Shown: piece after piece, positions 13,001 through 25,800 of the stretch
Numbering within the stretch: the first letter of the stretch is position 1
Layout of the letters: every line of letters starts with the position of its first letter
Translations under genes and position numbers: made by a program
Assembly (NCBI RefSeq): GCF_037975245.1
Contig: NC_092576.1
Location: 40,877,611 to 40,941,610 of the forward strand
Source of the DNA: Apostichopus japonicus
Lineage: Eukaryota > Echinodermata > Holothuroidea > Aspidochirotida > Stichopodidae
Direction: 5' to 3'
DNA: 64,000 nt
Notes under the pieces: model-generated
The model's input: the letters and a program-made list of their open reading frames with translations, nothing else
What the model was told of the DNA's origin: nothing
The model's database searches: none

Positions 13001-16000
13001 TGAAAGTGTTTTTATCTAGTGTTTTCCTTGAAAAGGGGGCTGATAAGTGAGAAGACTAGTATGCAAGTGTGGAAACGATGGAAATTATGACAGGTCGACT
13101 GAAAGTGTCCTGTTTATGGGGGGTGGGGAAGGGGGTGGGGGAGGGGATAGGGGTGGGGAGGGGGTGGTGGAGGGTGGGGGGATGATGGAGGCCAGTTAGA
13201 ACAGATTTAATGGCAGAAGCAAGTAACTTTTCTACTTCAAAAGGGCTGGAGAGTGAAAGGACCATAAGAAGTGTGAAACAGATGAGAATTTGAGTAAAAT
13301 AGTGAAAGAATTAATTCGGTTTCAAATGAGGGCATTATTTAAAGATTCAAGCAATTGGTAGCAATGTGAAGAAACTGATTTCATGCTCCCATTTTCTTCT
13401 TCTCTACAGAATGTCCGAGCTATAAACGTTTGCTAAATTTGTGTGTGTCAGAATAATCCACTGCCTGAATATTATGTAACAAAAGTGATATCATAGATGA
13501 AAAATAAATAGGTTTGAATATCAGGAAATATTTCTATTTTGCTTTTCTCTCCAGCACAACAAACGATTCATTTTCATTTCGGAGGTCAGCCCAGCAGGAT
13601 TCGACAGTTGAAGACGATAACACCCTCGTAGGGGAAGAGGTTAACACCAACGCTCTGATTGATTCTGCTCTGTAAGTAAATATGAAAATATTGAGGTCAT
13701 TAATATTCATAAGAATATTTGTAAGAATAATTAGCAAAGTTATTAAAGGACAACCAAACTAAACCTTCACTATGAACTGTTCAGATAAACAATTTCCTAG
13801 AAACATTTAAGCAAAACAGTATTCTGCATATACTGTATATGGGATAATAATATGTAAATATTGAGGTCAGTAATATTCATAAGAATATTTGTAAGAAAAG
13901 TTAAAAAAATAATTACAGAACAACCAAACCCAACCAACACTATTGAACAACTATTCAGATAAACAAACTCCCCAAACATTTATGCAAAACAGTATTCTGT
14001 ATATACTGTTTATGAGATTACAATATGTAAATATCAAGGTCATTAATATTCATAAGAATATTTGTAAGAATAATTAACAAAGATATTAAAGGACAACCAA
14101 ACTCAACCAACACTATTAAACTGTTCAGATAAACAAACTCCCCCAAACATTTATGCAAAACAGTATTCTGTATATACTTTTTATGAGATTTCAATATGTA
14201 AATATCAAGGTCATTAATATTCATAAGAATATTTGTAAGAATAATTAACAAAGATATTAAAGGACAACCAAACTCAACCAACACTATTAAACTGTTCAGA
14301 TAAAGAAACTCACTTCTCCAAACATTTATGCAAAACAGTATTCTGTATATACTTTTTATGAGATTACAATATGTAAATATCAAGGTCATTAATATTCATA
14401 AGAATATTTGTAAGAATAATTAACAAAGATATTAAAGGACAACCAAACTCAACCAACACTATTAAACTGTTCAGATAAAGAAACTCACTTCTCCAAACAT
14501 TTAAGCAAAACAGTATTATATACTGTATATGGGATTACAATATGTAAATATTGAGGTCATGAATATTCATAAGAATATTTATAAGAATAATCAACAAAGT
14601 TATTAAAGGACAACCAAACTCGACCATCACTGTTGAACTGCTCAATCCGCCGTTCCCCTCACAATTTTGCAAGGCTGGTAAGAGTGACTCCATAGAAACT
14701 CCAAAAAGAAACTGAAGTCGCAGGTTCAAATTTGAAATGGTATTACACCTATGAGACATCTCCCACTGTGCCCCACTCTCAATTCAGACACGGTCTGTAA
14801 CATTTATAGCCACAGATAGGTATCTTTCAATATGTCAATAAACATCGTCATAGCTTTATATGCAAGTGTTACATGATTTTACTTTTCAAACTTAAATGTT
14901 TGTCCCTCAATCCTCAATTTTGTGATATTTTTCTTCCCTGTCTCTTGGCATCTTTCAGAAAATCTTTAGAGAACACCAACATGGCTACCGTTGACAGTCT
15001 CGGGTATAACAGCTATCTACAGAGGAGTGAAAGCTATACACATGGTAGGTATAAAGGCTATTAATGCTCTATAAAACTCTACCATACTCTACTTGACTCT
15101 TATGAACATTGATAAAAGAGGGAGAGCTATACACATGGTAGGTATGAAGGCTATTAATACTCTATAAAACTCTACATTACTCTACTTCACTCATCTGAAC
15201 CTCGATAAAAGAGGGAGAGTTACACACATGGAGGTATAAAGGTTATTTATGGCAAAATAAAATGAACTATTAAAAGTACTTTTCACTACTCAAGCTCCTG
15301 AAAAATCTACTCTAAGAAAATCATGTTCTGTCGATGAGTGTGAACTACATACATGTTACGCAGTAATAACACTTGAAATCAATCAATCATTCCGTCGATC
15401 AACTAAAGCGCCTAATATCCAAAGTCTAGAAAATGCTCTTGAGAACAAATAAGTCTCAAGATTTCTATTGAAAATGTTGACATTTAGGAGTTGTTTTATT
15501 GTTTGTACACAATGGTGTAAGGGACCGTGTTTGGAAGCAATGGTGTTTAAGGGAACAGTGTTCAAAAGCAATGGTGTAAGGGAACTGTGTCCAACACATC
15601 ATCATATTGCATTGTTAGGTAGTAGGTGTTGGAAAGCAATGTTGTAACGGGACAGTGTTGGAAAGCATTGTTGTAACAGGACAGTGTTGGAAAGCAATGG
15701 TGTAAGGGAACAGTGTTCGAAATCAATGGTGTAAGGGAACAGTGTTCAAAAGCAATGGTGTAACGGGACAGTGTCCCAACACATCATATTGCATTTTTAG
15801 GTAGTAGGTGATATGTCAGAAACACAGGGCCTAGATACGAGAGAGTTGTCTTTAAAAATTAGTACAGGTTTTGTCTCTTAGATGGTGACATTTGGTCTTC
15901 TTTGATTCATAATTTACACCAACTACTAAAGAATTGTCAGACTATAGTATGGCCCCAAAAATTTGGCAATTCAATAGTCCCAGATGGAATATGGTCCAGA

Positions 16001-19000
16001 TTAAAAATCTCTGGAAGCAATGGCAATTTTGACCTGCTCCAGATCATATCTATTTAAGATTTTCCTAGGACAGGTTCTGTTTTTGGACTGCCTAATTTTT
16101 CCTAGATTCATAAAGTGTGATTGTGCCTTGCTCAATATTTTAGAAAATGGTCACAGGGTGGGTGAGAAGACCTTCTTGGGACAGATTGGGTTAGGGATTG
16201 AGTACATCTGGTCCAAAGAGTGAGGGTATAACTTTGTTCCAATATTAACCATTTTGTGAGAGTGTTGCTTCCTAATAGTAAGTTCTTTCCTGATCATGGC
16301 AAAAATGTAAGCATTTTACAGGTGCTCTGAGATTTGCTAATTTTTCTTGTTCAGTCAGTGCAAGGTATGTTTGAGGTACTGACACAGCTTATTTACGATA
16401 ATGAGTTGATCTACAGTTAAGGCACTCACACATACCTTACTGTTAGACGTTAAGTTGTATTTAATAATCAACTTTGTACTTCAAACAACCTTCAAAAATA
16501 TAATTTTAGATATTACCCCCCAAAATTTAACCCTAGCTGTTTGCCAAAATTGAATGTAGATCTTAAAGTTCATTTTTGAGGGTGAAGGAAGGGGACAGGG
16601 GGGGGGGATGGGGGGGTTAGGTGAGAATAAGAATTGGATAAAACTGGGAATTGTAGGGGTGAAATATTCTTGCATGCAAACTACAAGATTATTGTTTGTT
16701 TTTTGTTTTGTTTACAGAGTCGTATGACAATCCTTCCTACGTAAGTAGAACTCGGTTTTATCTTTTTATATATTCTATTATCTCTGGTGTTTGCTGCATA
16801 CAGGTTACTCTACATTCAGCTTATTATATACAGTTGCACTGAGTTGGTCGTATCACACCTACGCAATGCTCAATACTGGATTGATAGTCTCAACAAAATA
16901 TATTAACTTGATAATTGTGAAGAGAACTAAATGGCTTTTATTAGAGAGTTAGAGATTGTTGGAATGAAATGTAAGGGTAGGATAATATGGAGTAACCAGT
17001 AACACACACATATACACAGATATACACAGATATATATATTAATATATATTATACTATTTTATACCATATTATGTATTCAACACAAACTGTAGTGTCATGA
17101 AATTGATTTTAATTTTGAATACATCTTCTGGTTAAGGGTTGTACACAAAGATGTTCTTTGAAAGAACATGGACTTGAAGGGCAGGGATGGGTGGGTGGGT
17201 TTGTGAGAAATGGGGAGGGTTGGTGCAAGGGGAGGTATTTTGTAACAGCATGCTCATATTCGGTGATCCATTGCATATTATTTTTGTCTGTTATCGAACT
17301 GATAGTAAAATTTGCAGCGACCGGAGGGTGCGCTTCACATAGTAATTTTGAGGATTTTCAATTCTCATATGCAGAGTACACTAGGCTAGGTAAATCAGCT
17401 ATGAAAACAGTCTTAACTAAATGTGGACATTTTGGTTTGATAAAATGCTCTTAATTTTTAAGCATATATGAGAGGAATTTGTGAGGAATTAAGGAAGCAC
17501 AGTTGTGTTTTATAGCAGTGTGTGTATATGTCTTGCAAGGTTCTTGTGCAATTTGAGACAATTGGACAGTTCAGCTTTGTGCAGTCACAATGTAGAACAA
17601 ATGTACCAAAATAAAAGAAGAATAAGTGAAACTCCCTTTGGATGGATCTTTCAATATGACTGAATTTAAGTATTGCATTGATTATTCATTAATGAAAGAA
17701 GAATAATCAAAATGTGAATAGAACACCAGTTTTGTGAAAGTCCAGTGAAATGGCTAGCTTTCAATTTGACTGAATTTAAGTATTAAATTTATTTTTCATT
17801 AATATTGATGTTGAATTGGTTGATAAAGGTATAAAAAAATTGAATTGCTTAATGTCTAAGTTAGTTGAAAATGATTGCAGTATTTAGGTTAATCAAATTT
17901 GAAGATTTGATTGAATGCGAATTGGGCTTCAGTTGATTGATTTAAGAGTACTGGAATATACTGATGGTACAGTTTGATACTTTTATGAACCTATGGAATG
18001 CAATTCTGGATTAATCTAACTATATAAATGAGTAGCATGATCAGTCGGAAGACCACCACCCGCTCTCTCCGATCCTTAAATCAGCTACTGCTCCATGTAC
18101 CTAAGTGGAAGCTCAAGTCATTTGGTCAACGATCATTTTCTAATGCCGCTCCTACTCTTTGGAACTCACTTCCACTGCACATCAAGTCAGCACCCAATGT
18201 TAACATTTTCAAAAACAGACTCTTAAACTTATCAATTTTTGACTGCCTTCCCTGAGCACTAGCGCCACTGAGCATTGGTTTTCCTCTGGATATTGGCGCT
18301 ATATAAAGTTGCATTTATTATTATTATTATTAAAAATGTATTTAATGCAGAGTTGTACATCTTTCCAGAAATCAATTAGCAGGTGTCATAATCCCTCTGC
18401 TCTATGTAAACAGGATTCACCCACAAGGAGTCACTTTAGCGAGAGGCAGCCCGCACCCGGGTCACCACAGGGCTCTTATTTTGATGAGTACCAACCCCAT
18501 CATGACGATACCCAGCCAGAACATAGGAACCCACCCCCTATGGGTGGTGGCTTGGAGGACTATGCCCCCCCACCAGAGGACGGCTACATCTCTCAACAGA
18601 ATGAGGACTTTGGTTACAAGGAGGACTATAACCAGCGTGATCCCAGCGGAGTAACCAGTGGCTATGACTCAGATACCATCCCCAGGGATGCTGGTGGGTA
18701 TGGTTACGATTCTCTACCAGGAAAGAAAGGCCATCAGATCCCTGCTCCTGAAGAACCCCACCCCAGGGGAGACGGCTACAGTGACCAACACTACCCGGAC
18801 GATGTGGGTTACCCCGGTAACGAAGTCGGCTACGTCGGTGACGACCCTGGTTACCACGGAGATGAGCCCAGCTATCGTGAGGATAGAGGGTACCCCACGG
18901 ATAACTATGTACAGGATGATGGCTCAGTTCAACATGAGTTAGGCTACCAACCAGGAGACGGTCGCTATGGCAACGAGGACTTTGTTCCGCAGGTAGATGA

Positions 19001-22000
19001 GTACGGTGAACCCGCCATTTATCCTGACTCTAATGGTGAGTATGCAGTATATATAGTATGGTGACTATGACTGTAGTATGGTTGCTATGGTAATTCAACA
19101 TGGCCACACAAGCCACTAGGGCCATGCAGCAGAGATGCTTTGGCTATATTATTATTGATATAATAAATTTTTGTAAATTTACAAATTAAATTTGATTTGG
19201 TAACAATCAAGAAAAAAAGGAATACCATAGAAAGGTAAACGGGAATATGTCACCTGTGCAAGGAACTCTTTATGGGCATAAACACCATCAGTGCCCAATC
19301 CCCACCCCCCAAACAAAACCCCCACCCCAAAAAACAATTCAAGAAACCAAATGCCACCAACCGCTAATGCAGACTCTGTAGCTAGGAGTTATTTTGATAC
19401 CTTTGCCCTCTTTTCTCCTTTCATTGGTAGTGTAACTATGAAACATAGCCCTGCAAGTTTGAAATACTTGGAATTGTCTTTTTTTTTATAAAGAAATTGT
19501 AGAATAATTAGCGGTGGCATTTAACTCTCTTATAACTCATGAAGAATTGGGGTCTTAGAAATTCTTGGTTAGCTTAATGGGTACATTAGTAGACCAACAA
19601 TATCAGGTTAAATCACCTTGAATTTAGCAATCCTAAGAAAGGTCAAAGTTCATAAATGTAGTCTGAAAGAAAGATAGGGAGACACACACTAGTTTGATGT
19701 TATTCCTAGTATTGACCCTTTTTGCTACTGTGAATCCTTTGTTTGCATGCTTCCATCAAGATATGGACGATTACGGACTTCCCTGGGAAGAGTCCACCCC
19801 AGCAGACGTCCCCCTCTTACCCCCAAAATATAGATCCTTGGAGTTTATCAATCCCAGCTTCTATGACTCCCCCGTGGTCCTGAATATCGAATTCAGCCCC
19901 CCTCCCAAACCGCCAAAAATCTCCCTGCAGAGAGTCGAGGAGGTAGGGCCCTCCTCCTCCTCGGCTGACCGAGGAGAAGAGAAGAGGATGATGGAAGACG
20001 TTGCAGATGGGGATGAGGTTGGCCCAGACCTCGCCCCTCCTGCCGATTCTGAGGACCTCCCCCCTCGGATGAAAGATCCCAGTAAGGAACTGGCACTTGG
20101 CTTGCTGTTTGCTGCACCACTGTTTTCACTTTTGTTATTAACACACAAATTCTTTGTTGTAATGGTGCAGGAATGGTGCAGGTATGGTGCAAGAATGGTG
20201 CAGGAATTAGTTGAAAGGGGTAGGGTCAACATTAGACATACATGTGTGGAGTCATGAGTATGGGTTAGTTTGCACACATGGAGACACAGTTGCACTTTTA
20301 CACTGCATGTAATGGTGTCAGTACCCTGATGAACACATCTGTCTATATGAGCTAGAAACCCCCTTTGATAGATTGTGACCATAGGCCTATTTCTGGGTGA
20401 CGACTCACGACATAACATGCTCTCTAAATCACATGATGTGACTACTTTGACATAGTTACATGATTCTAAAGGGACAATAAACGTCATTCATTATAAAGCA
20501 TTCCAATTCATGGTAGCTAAATTTGGTACAAATTGCACCAGTATTTGTCACCATGGCAACATGATTAAAGCTTGATCTCACATCACAAGTGAACAGACAC
20601 AAAAAATCAAACTGTCCCAAAAAATTTGTCAAAAGATTTGGCAAATTTAGATTTTTCCAAAGATTTTGGAACATGATAGTCTGCAGTTATTTTTATATCA
20701 ATAATTGGTTCCCTCCCAGGAGGAAGGACAAAAGGTGAGGGTGGAAAAGTCATGTTCCCTCAAAGGGCTACGTGTCTAAACCGTCGCGAGCAGGATAATA
20801 TTTACTATGCTCGATGTAACAATACATTGCTGTGTTTGAATTAACCAACAATTCACTTACACACTTAAGTCTGTAAATAACCAGTCAGTGGTCTTGGACC
20901 TGAACGTTATACAGTGTGTACTTCACTGCTCTCTTGCGTGTCTCCATTCTACATATGCACACAAATCAACCAGCCTTAACAAGGTGGTTCCCCATTGACC
21001 TATCTTCAGGGTCAACACACCCCACTAGTTACCTCTTCCTTCAAAATCTCCCATTCTCAAGTAAGTTTTTTTTTTGGGGGGGGGGGGTGTGGTTTGTGAG
21101 TTTGTAGTGATCTTAACATTTAATAACATTTCTCACTGTTTCTTGTTCGATATTAAACCCTTCACACCAAAAATATCCTAGTTAACAGATGAAAGTAAAA
21201 GCACCATTAAACAGAAAGGCAAATCTTGTTCACAGCACTGTGCTTCAACTTTCTTTCTGTGACCTAACAAATTTCTTTGTATTTGACCTGTAATGCTAAC
21301 TAATGTTGATGGAATAAGCTGACCAGGATAGTTGTGTCAGTGAGATAACTGTGTCAGTGAGATAACATACTTGTATGCAGGAGCTGAGGCAAATGCATGT
21401 GTGTCTGTTTAGGTCTGGGGAGGAGGGAGAGGGGAAGGGGGAGGGGAAGGGGAGGGTTATGGGGAGTGGGCTAAGGAAACATTAGACAGAAATATAAATG
21501 TGATTTTGCAATGCAGATGTGGATTAGGGAGCTAAGACAATTACATATAAGTAAGGGGAGGGTATGGGGGTTAAGGTTTCATTAGACAGAAATAGACAAC
21601 TTCATTTAGCAGTGTGGATTGGGCAACTGAGAGGAGATGGTGACCCTTGACCCATGGCTACAAAAACTTACTTTTGCCAAAAGTATGATTTGAATAAAGA
21701 TTGTCAAAAGTCAGTTAAAATTGCTAATATACACTAAGACTGTTGAGAGGAAACAGTGCGATCATGGCATTTGATATCTTCCAATAAATTGTCCCACCAT
21801 AGGTATTTCATTCCTTAAACCTGGTTCATAGTGGGTTTACATTGCGGTACTAGGTTTGGCCCACAGTTAGTTTGCAAGGCAATATTCTTGTACACATGAC
21901 GGTTAGTGGGCTTACATAGCTATGTTTTGCCTTACTGGTAGTGTATACTCTCTTCCCTTTATTCCGGTGCACCTGACACACTGTGGGTTTACATAGCTTT

Positions 22001-22769
22001 ATTTAATATCAGCCCACAGTTAATTTGCATGCATATATTCTTGTACATATGGCACATAATGGGCTTTATATAGCTCTGCTCAGCTAAGCCCACACAATAG
22101 GTCTGTATTCCAGTAAAACCCCAGAGACTATCTGAATACATCATGGTGGCTTTACATTGCTTAGTTGTTATATTATATTCAGATAGGCCCGCAATAGCTT
22201 TTCATTCCTGTATTATTGTACACCTGACATAAAGTGGGTTTACATTGCTTATTTGTTTAATTCAGGTAGGCCTTCAATAGCTTTTCATGCCTGCATTATT
22301 GTACACTTGACATAGAGGGGGTTTACATTGCTTATTTGTTATATTCAGGTAGGCCCACAATAGCTTTTCATGCCTGTATTAAAGTGCACCAGACATATGG
22401 TGGATATAGTACATTACGTAGCTGTTATATTCAGATATGCCCACAAAAGGTTTGCATGCCTGTATTATTGTGCACCAGACATAAAGTGGGTTTACATTGC
22501 TAATTTGTTATACACCTGTACAGGTAGGCCCACAATAGGTTTTGCATGCCTGTATTATAGTACACCTGACATAAAGTGGGTTTACATTGCTAATTTGTTA
22601 TATTCAGGTACAGGTAGGCCCACAATAGGTTTGCCTGCCTGTATTATAGTCAGGCATGAGACTCTTCCGCGGAAACGCGGATTTCCGATTTTTTCTTTTT
22701 TCATTTTCGCGTTTTTTCTCGTAATTCGCGTTTTTTATTATTTTTTATATTTTTTTTATTTATTTATTT

Positions 22770-22809
<40 letters not shown>

Positions 22810-25800
22810 CGAACATGCTGGACTGTGAAGGGAAGAAACACCGAATTTGACCAGTGGTGGAATCAAGTAGCACAAAGCAAGCAAAAAAGCCTTTTTTTGG
22901 TTCAAAAAAGCTAATGGATAAATTATACAAGCAGAAATTCCACACTTTTTTGGCGAGTTACGTGATGTGATAGATTCCATCTAGAGTCCACCATTTTGCA
23001 TCTAAGCCCTCCTTACCTGACAAAAAATTTCTAAAGGGGAGGGGGAGACCCCTCCCCTTAAACCCCTCCCCCAGGACGGCGATCGATAAATTTCAGATTT
23101 TTTTTCCCCGGCCCAGTCTCATCCCTGTATAGTACACCTGACATAAAGTGGGTTTACATTAAGTTTGTTATACTCAGACGAAAGTCCCACAGTAGGTTTG
23201 CATGCCTGTGTTTTGATACACCTTTCCAAAGTGGGTTTTCATGGCTACAGTAGTTTTACTGTACATGGAGGTTTAATTTATGTCTTAATGAATTTTTATT
23301 GATATTTTCAATATTTTTTATAATATCCTATATTTGACATCAATCAAACCTGAACGCTGTCCTGTTGTCGTACACTTAGCTAGAATGCTGGTTCAGAATT
23401 ATTACTGAAAGTAGTTTCAGATGCGACAACATTTCAACATGTTGAGATGAGATAACAATTCAACATGTTGAGATGAGATAACAATTCAACATGTTGAGAT
23501 GCGATAACATTTCTACATGTTGAGATTCGATAACATTTCAACATGTTGAGATGCGACAACATTCAACATGTTGAGATGAGATAACAATTCAACATGTTGA
23601 GACGCGATAACATTGCAACATGTTGAGTTGTGATAACATTTCAACATGTTGAGATGCGATAACATTTCACCATGTTGAGATGCAATAACATTTCACATTT
23701 CCACATGTTGAGATGCGGTAACATTTCAACATGTTGAGATGCAAATACCATCTTCACTATGTGCACAGGATATTTAGGTACCTTCCCTAATCGACAAACT
23801 TTTATCCTAATTGTTACATAATATTTGATTGTCTACAAAATCTCCCTTCACCTGAGTTTTGTGAAAGAAAACATTACTGTACAAAGATCAACTCCTTCCT
23901 AATATAAATAGCCAAGGAAGATCATTCTATCGCACTTTTTATACATGTGGGTCTTTCCTTAGAAGATACTCTCATTAAATCTACCTTGAACTTTCGGAGG
24001 GATTCCCTTTCGTAATCATTTACGACTGTAAACGTGACCAAGTACGTGCGAGTCTGTCTCTGGTGTTGTTTTTGATCCCGTTTCTAGCTGATGTAGTTTT
24101 TAGCTCTGATCATGATAACCAGTAACTAGCTTGTCACTCTACTCTGTCATGCGTGCAGTAAGGAGAAGAATTCTGCTGGTAGTCACAGAGCTTGGCAAGC
24201 AAGCTGGAATTAAATAATTCGTTTCCATAGAAAAATTACCTGAGACCTCTTCAGTGTTAGTTTTTTTTGGTAAGGCAGTTAGATTTAGTGGCAAAGACAC
24301 TTGTCAAAAGTGGAGACCGATCGATTGAAAACGTAGCCCTCCCCTCCGGAGAAAGAGCAATGTCGAATTCCTCGTCGACGGAAGAGGTTTATCGGAGGTT
24401 ACTCCTGGTCAGGAAGAAGAAGAGCTTGTGGATAAAGGCTTGTAAATATCAATTCTGTTTGTTTACTTCTGTGGAGATCAAGGCTTGTAAAATATCAATT
24501 CTGTTTACTTTTTTTTTTCTGTGGAACTTTTCAACTAATTTTTGCAGAATATTGTGCATGTTGAGGTGAGATAGGTATCTAGTATGTGTAATAATGATAT
24601 CAAACCCCTGTTATAGTCTTCTCTCAGGTTAGTTTTGATTGGATAGCTGGGGAGGCCAAGAGGTAGGCAGGTTTATGGATAAGAAAGTTGAGGTGGGGTG
24701 GGGTTTTGGTGGGGCATTGGGTGGGGGAGGTTTAAATATCCCACTAACATTTGTGGTACTTAGGAATACTCGGGAGTGCTCAAAAGAAGGTTTGGGATCA
24801 CATTGGTTACAGTATATTGATCATTTCCAAAGTTTAGAAGGTGCAGAGGAATTATTGGATAATAAGAGGATTTAAACCAGGGACCTGAGGATTAAATGTC
24901 CTGTGCTCGACCAAGTCAGCCATCCAGGATGTGGTTTTTAGCTCATACCAGCATGCTGGTGTGAGCTATTGTTACAGTGCGGCGTCTATCACTCTATCAC
25001 TCTATCCGTCAACAATTGGTAAAACCGCTCCCACTCGCACAGTGTTTGATGGAATTTCATGAAACTTGGACACAAGGACCAGTGGGTATAGGGCCATCAG
25101 AGATGGTCCGAAATTTGGGGTCAAAGGTCATCTGTGGGCCGTAATGGTTCATTTTGTGGAAATACGCAAAATGCTTCTTCTCCTACAGATTACATGGTAC
25201 AATGTTGAGGGTTTGTCACGATAGTACTATGGTAGTTTTACCTTCAGGGTGTTCATGAATTTGAGATCAAAGATCAACTAGGGGTCTTTTGTGGCCCGGG
25301 CCGCGGCCCTATATTTTCAAATTGCTCCTGTTCGTACAGTGTATGGCCAATTATAATGAAACTTGGTCACAATGTTCCTCGGGATGAGAGTTACAAGGGG
25401 TGTTCGGAAAATTGAGGTCAAAGGTCATTTAGGGGGTCATCGGGGGTCATTCTTTGTAATATTTTCAAATATCTCAATCTCCTCAAGATTTTGATGGATT
25501 ATATTCAAAGTTGAACTGATGATTGTTGGATTGTGTATGAATAAGGTGATGCCTAAAAATTTCTGGTCAAAAGTTAATTAATTACAATTAATCCCCATTG
25601 TTTAAAAAAATCTGAGCCTTCACTTTTTGCCAAAGCTCCTTTAATTTGTCTCCCAGTGTCTGCAGTGTTTGTTTACATTTGTGGTTAAGCTCTGCAGAAG
25701 CTGTTAGTGGAATTAAAGCAGGACTGGGAGTTGTTATTAACTGTTGAACTGTAAGCATGAGAGCCCTATAGCTAATCAGCACTTGCCGATTCTTAGAAGT

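Noticed and set aside
13534-14759. Antisense frames of 67-123 codons with [16 protein letters not shown] repeats
   Set aside because: Created by the 171-175-bp tandem array.
19861-20487. 208-codon antisense frame over exon 7
   Set aside because: It mirrors the GC-rich, Ser/Pro/acidic composition of the real exon on the plus strand; no domain.
24267-24569. Alternative first coding exon of delta-catenin
   Set aside because: No donor leaves phase 1 to join exon 8 in frame, and the C-terminal part is T-rich intron translation. Kept only as a weak regulatory candidate.
24820-24932. Functional tRNA gene on the minus strand
   Set aside because: Box-like motifs are present but the cloverleaf arms do not pair well; a SINE head or pseudogene is more likely.
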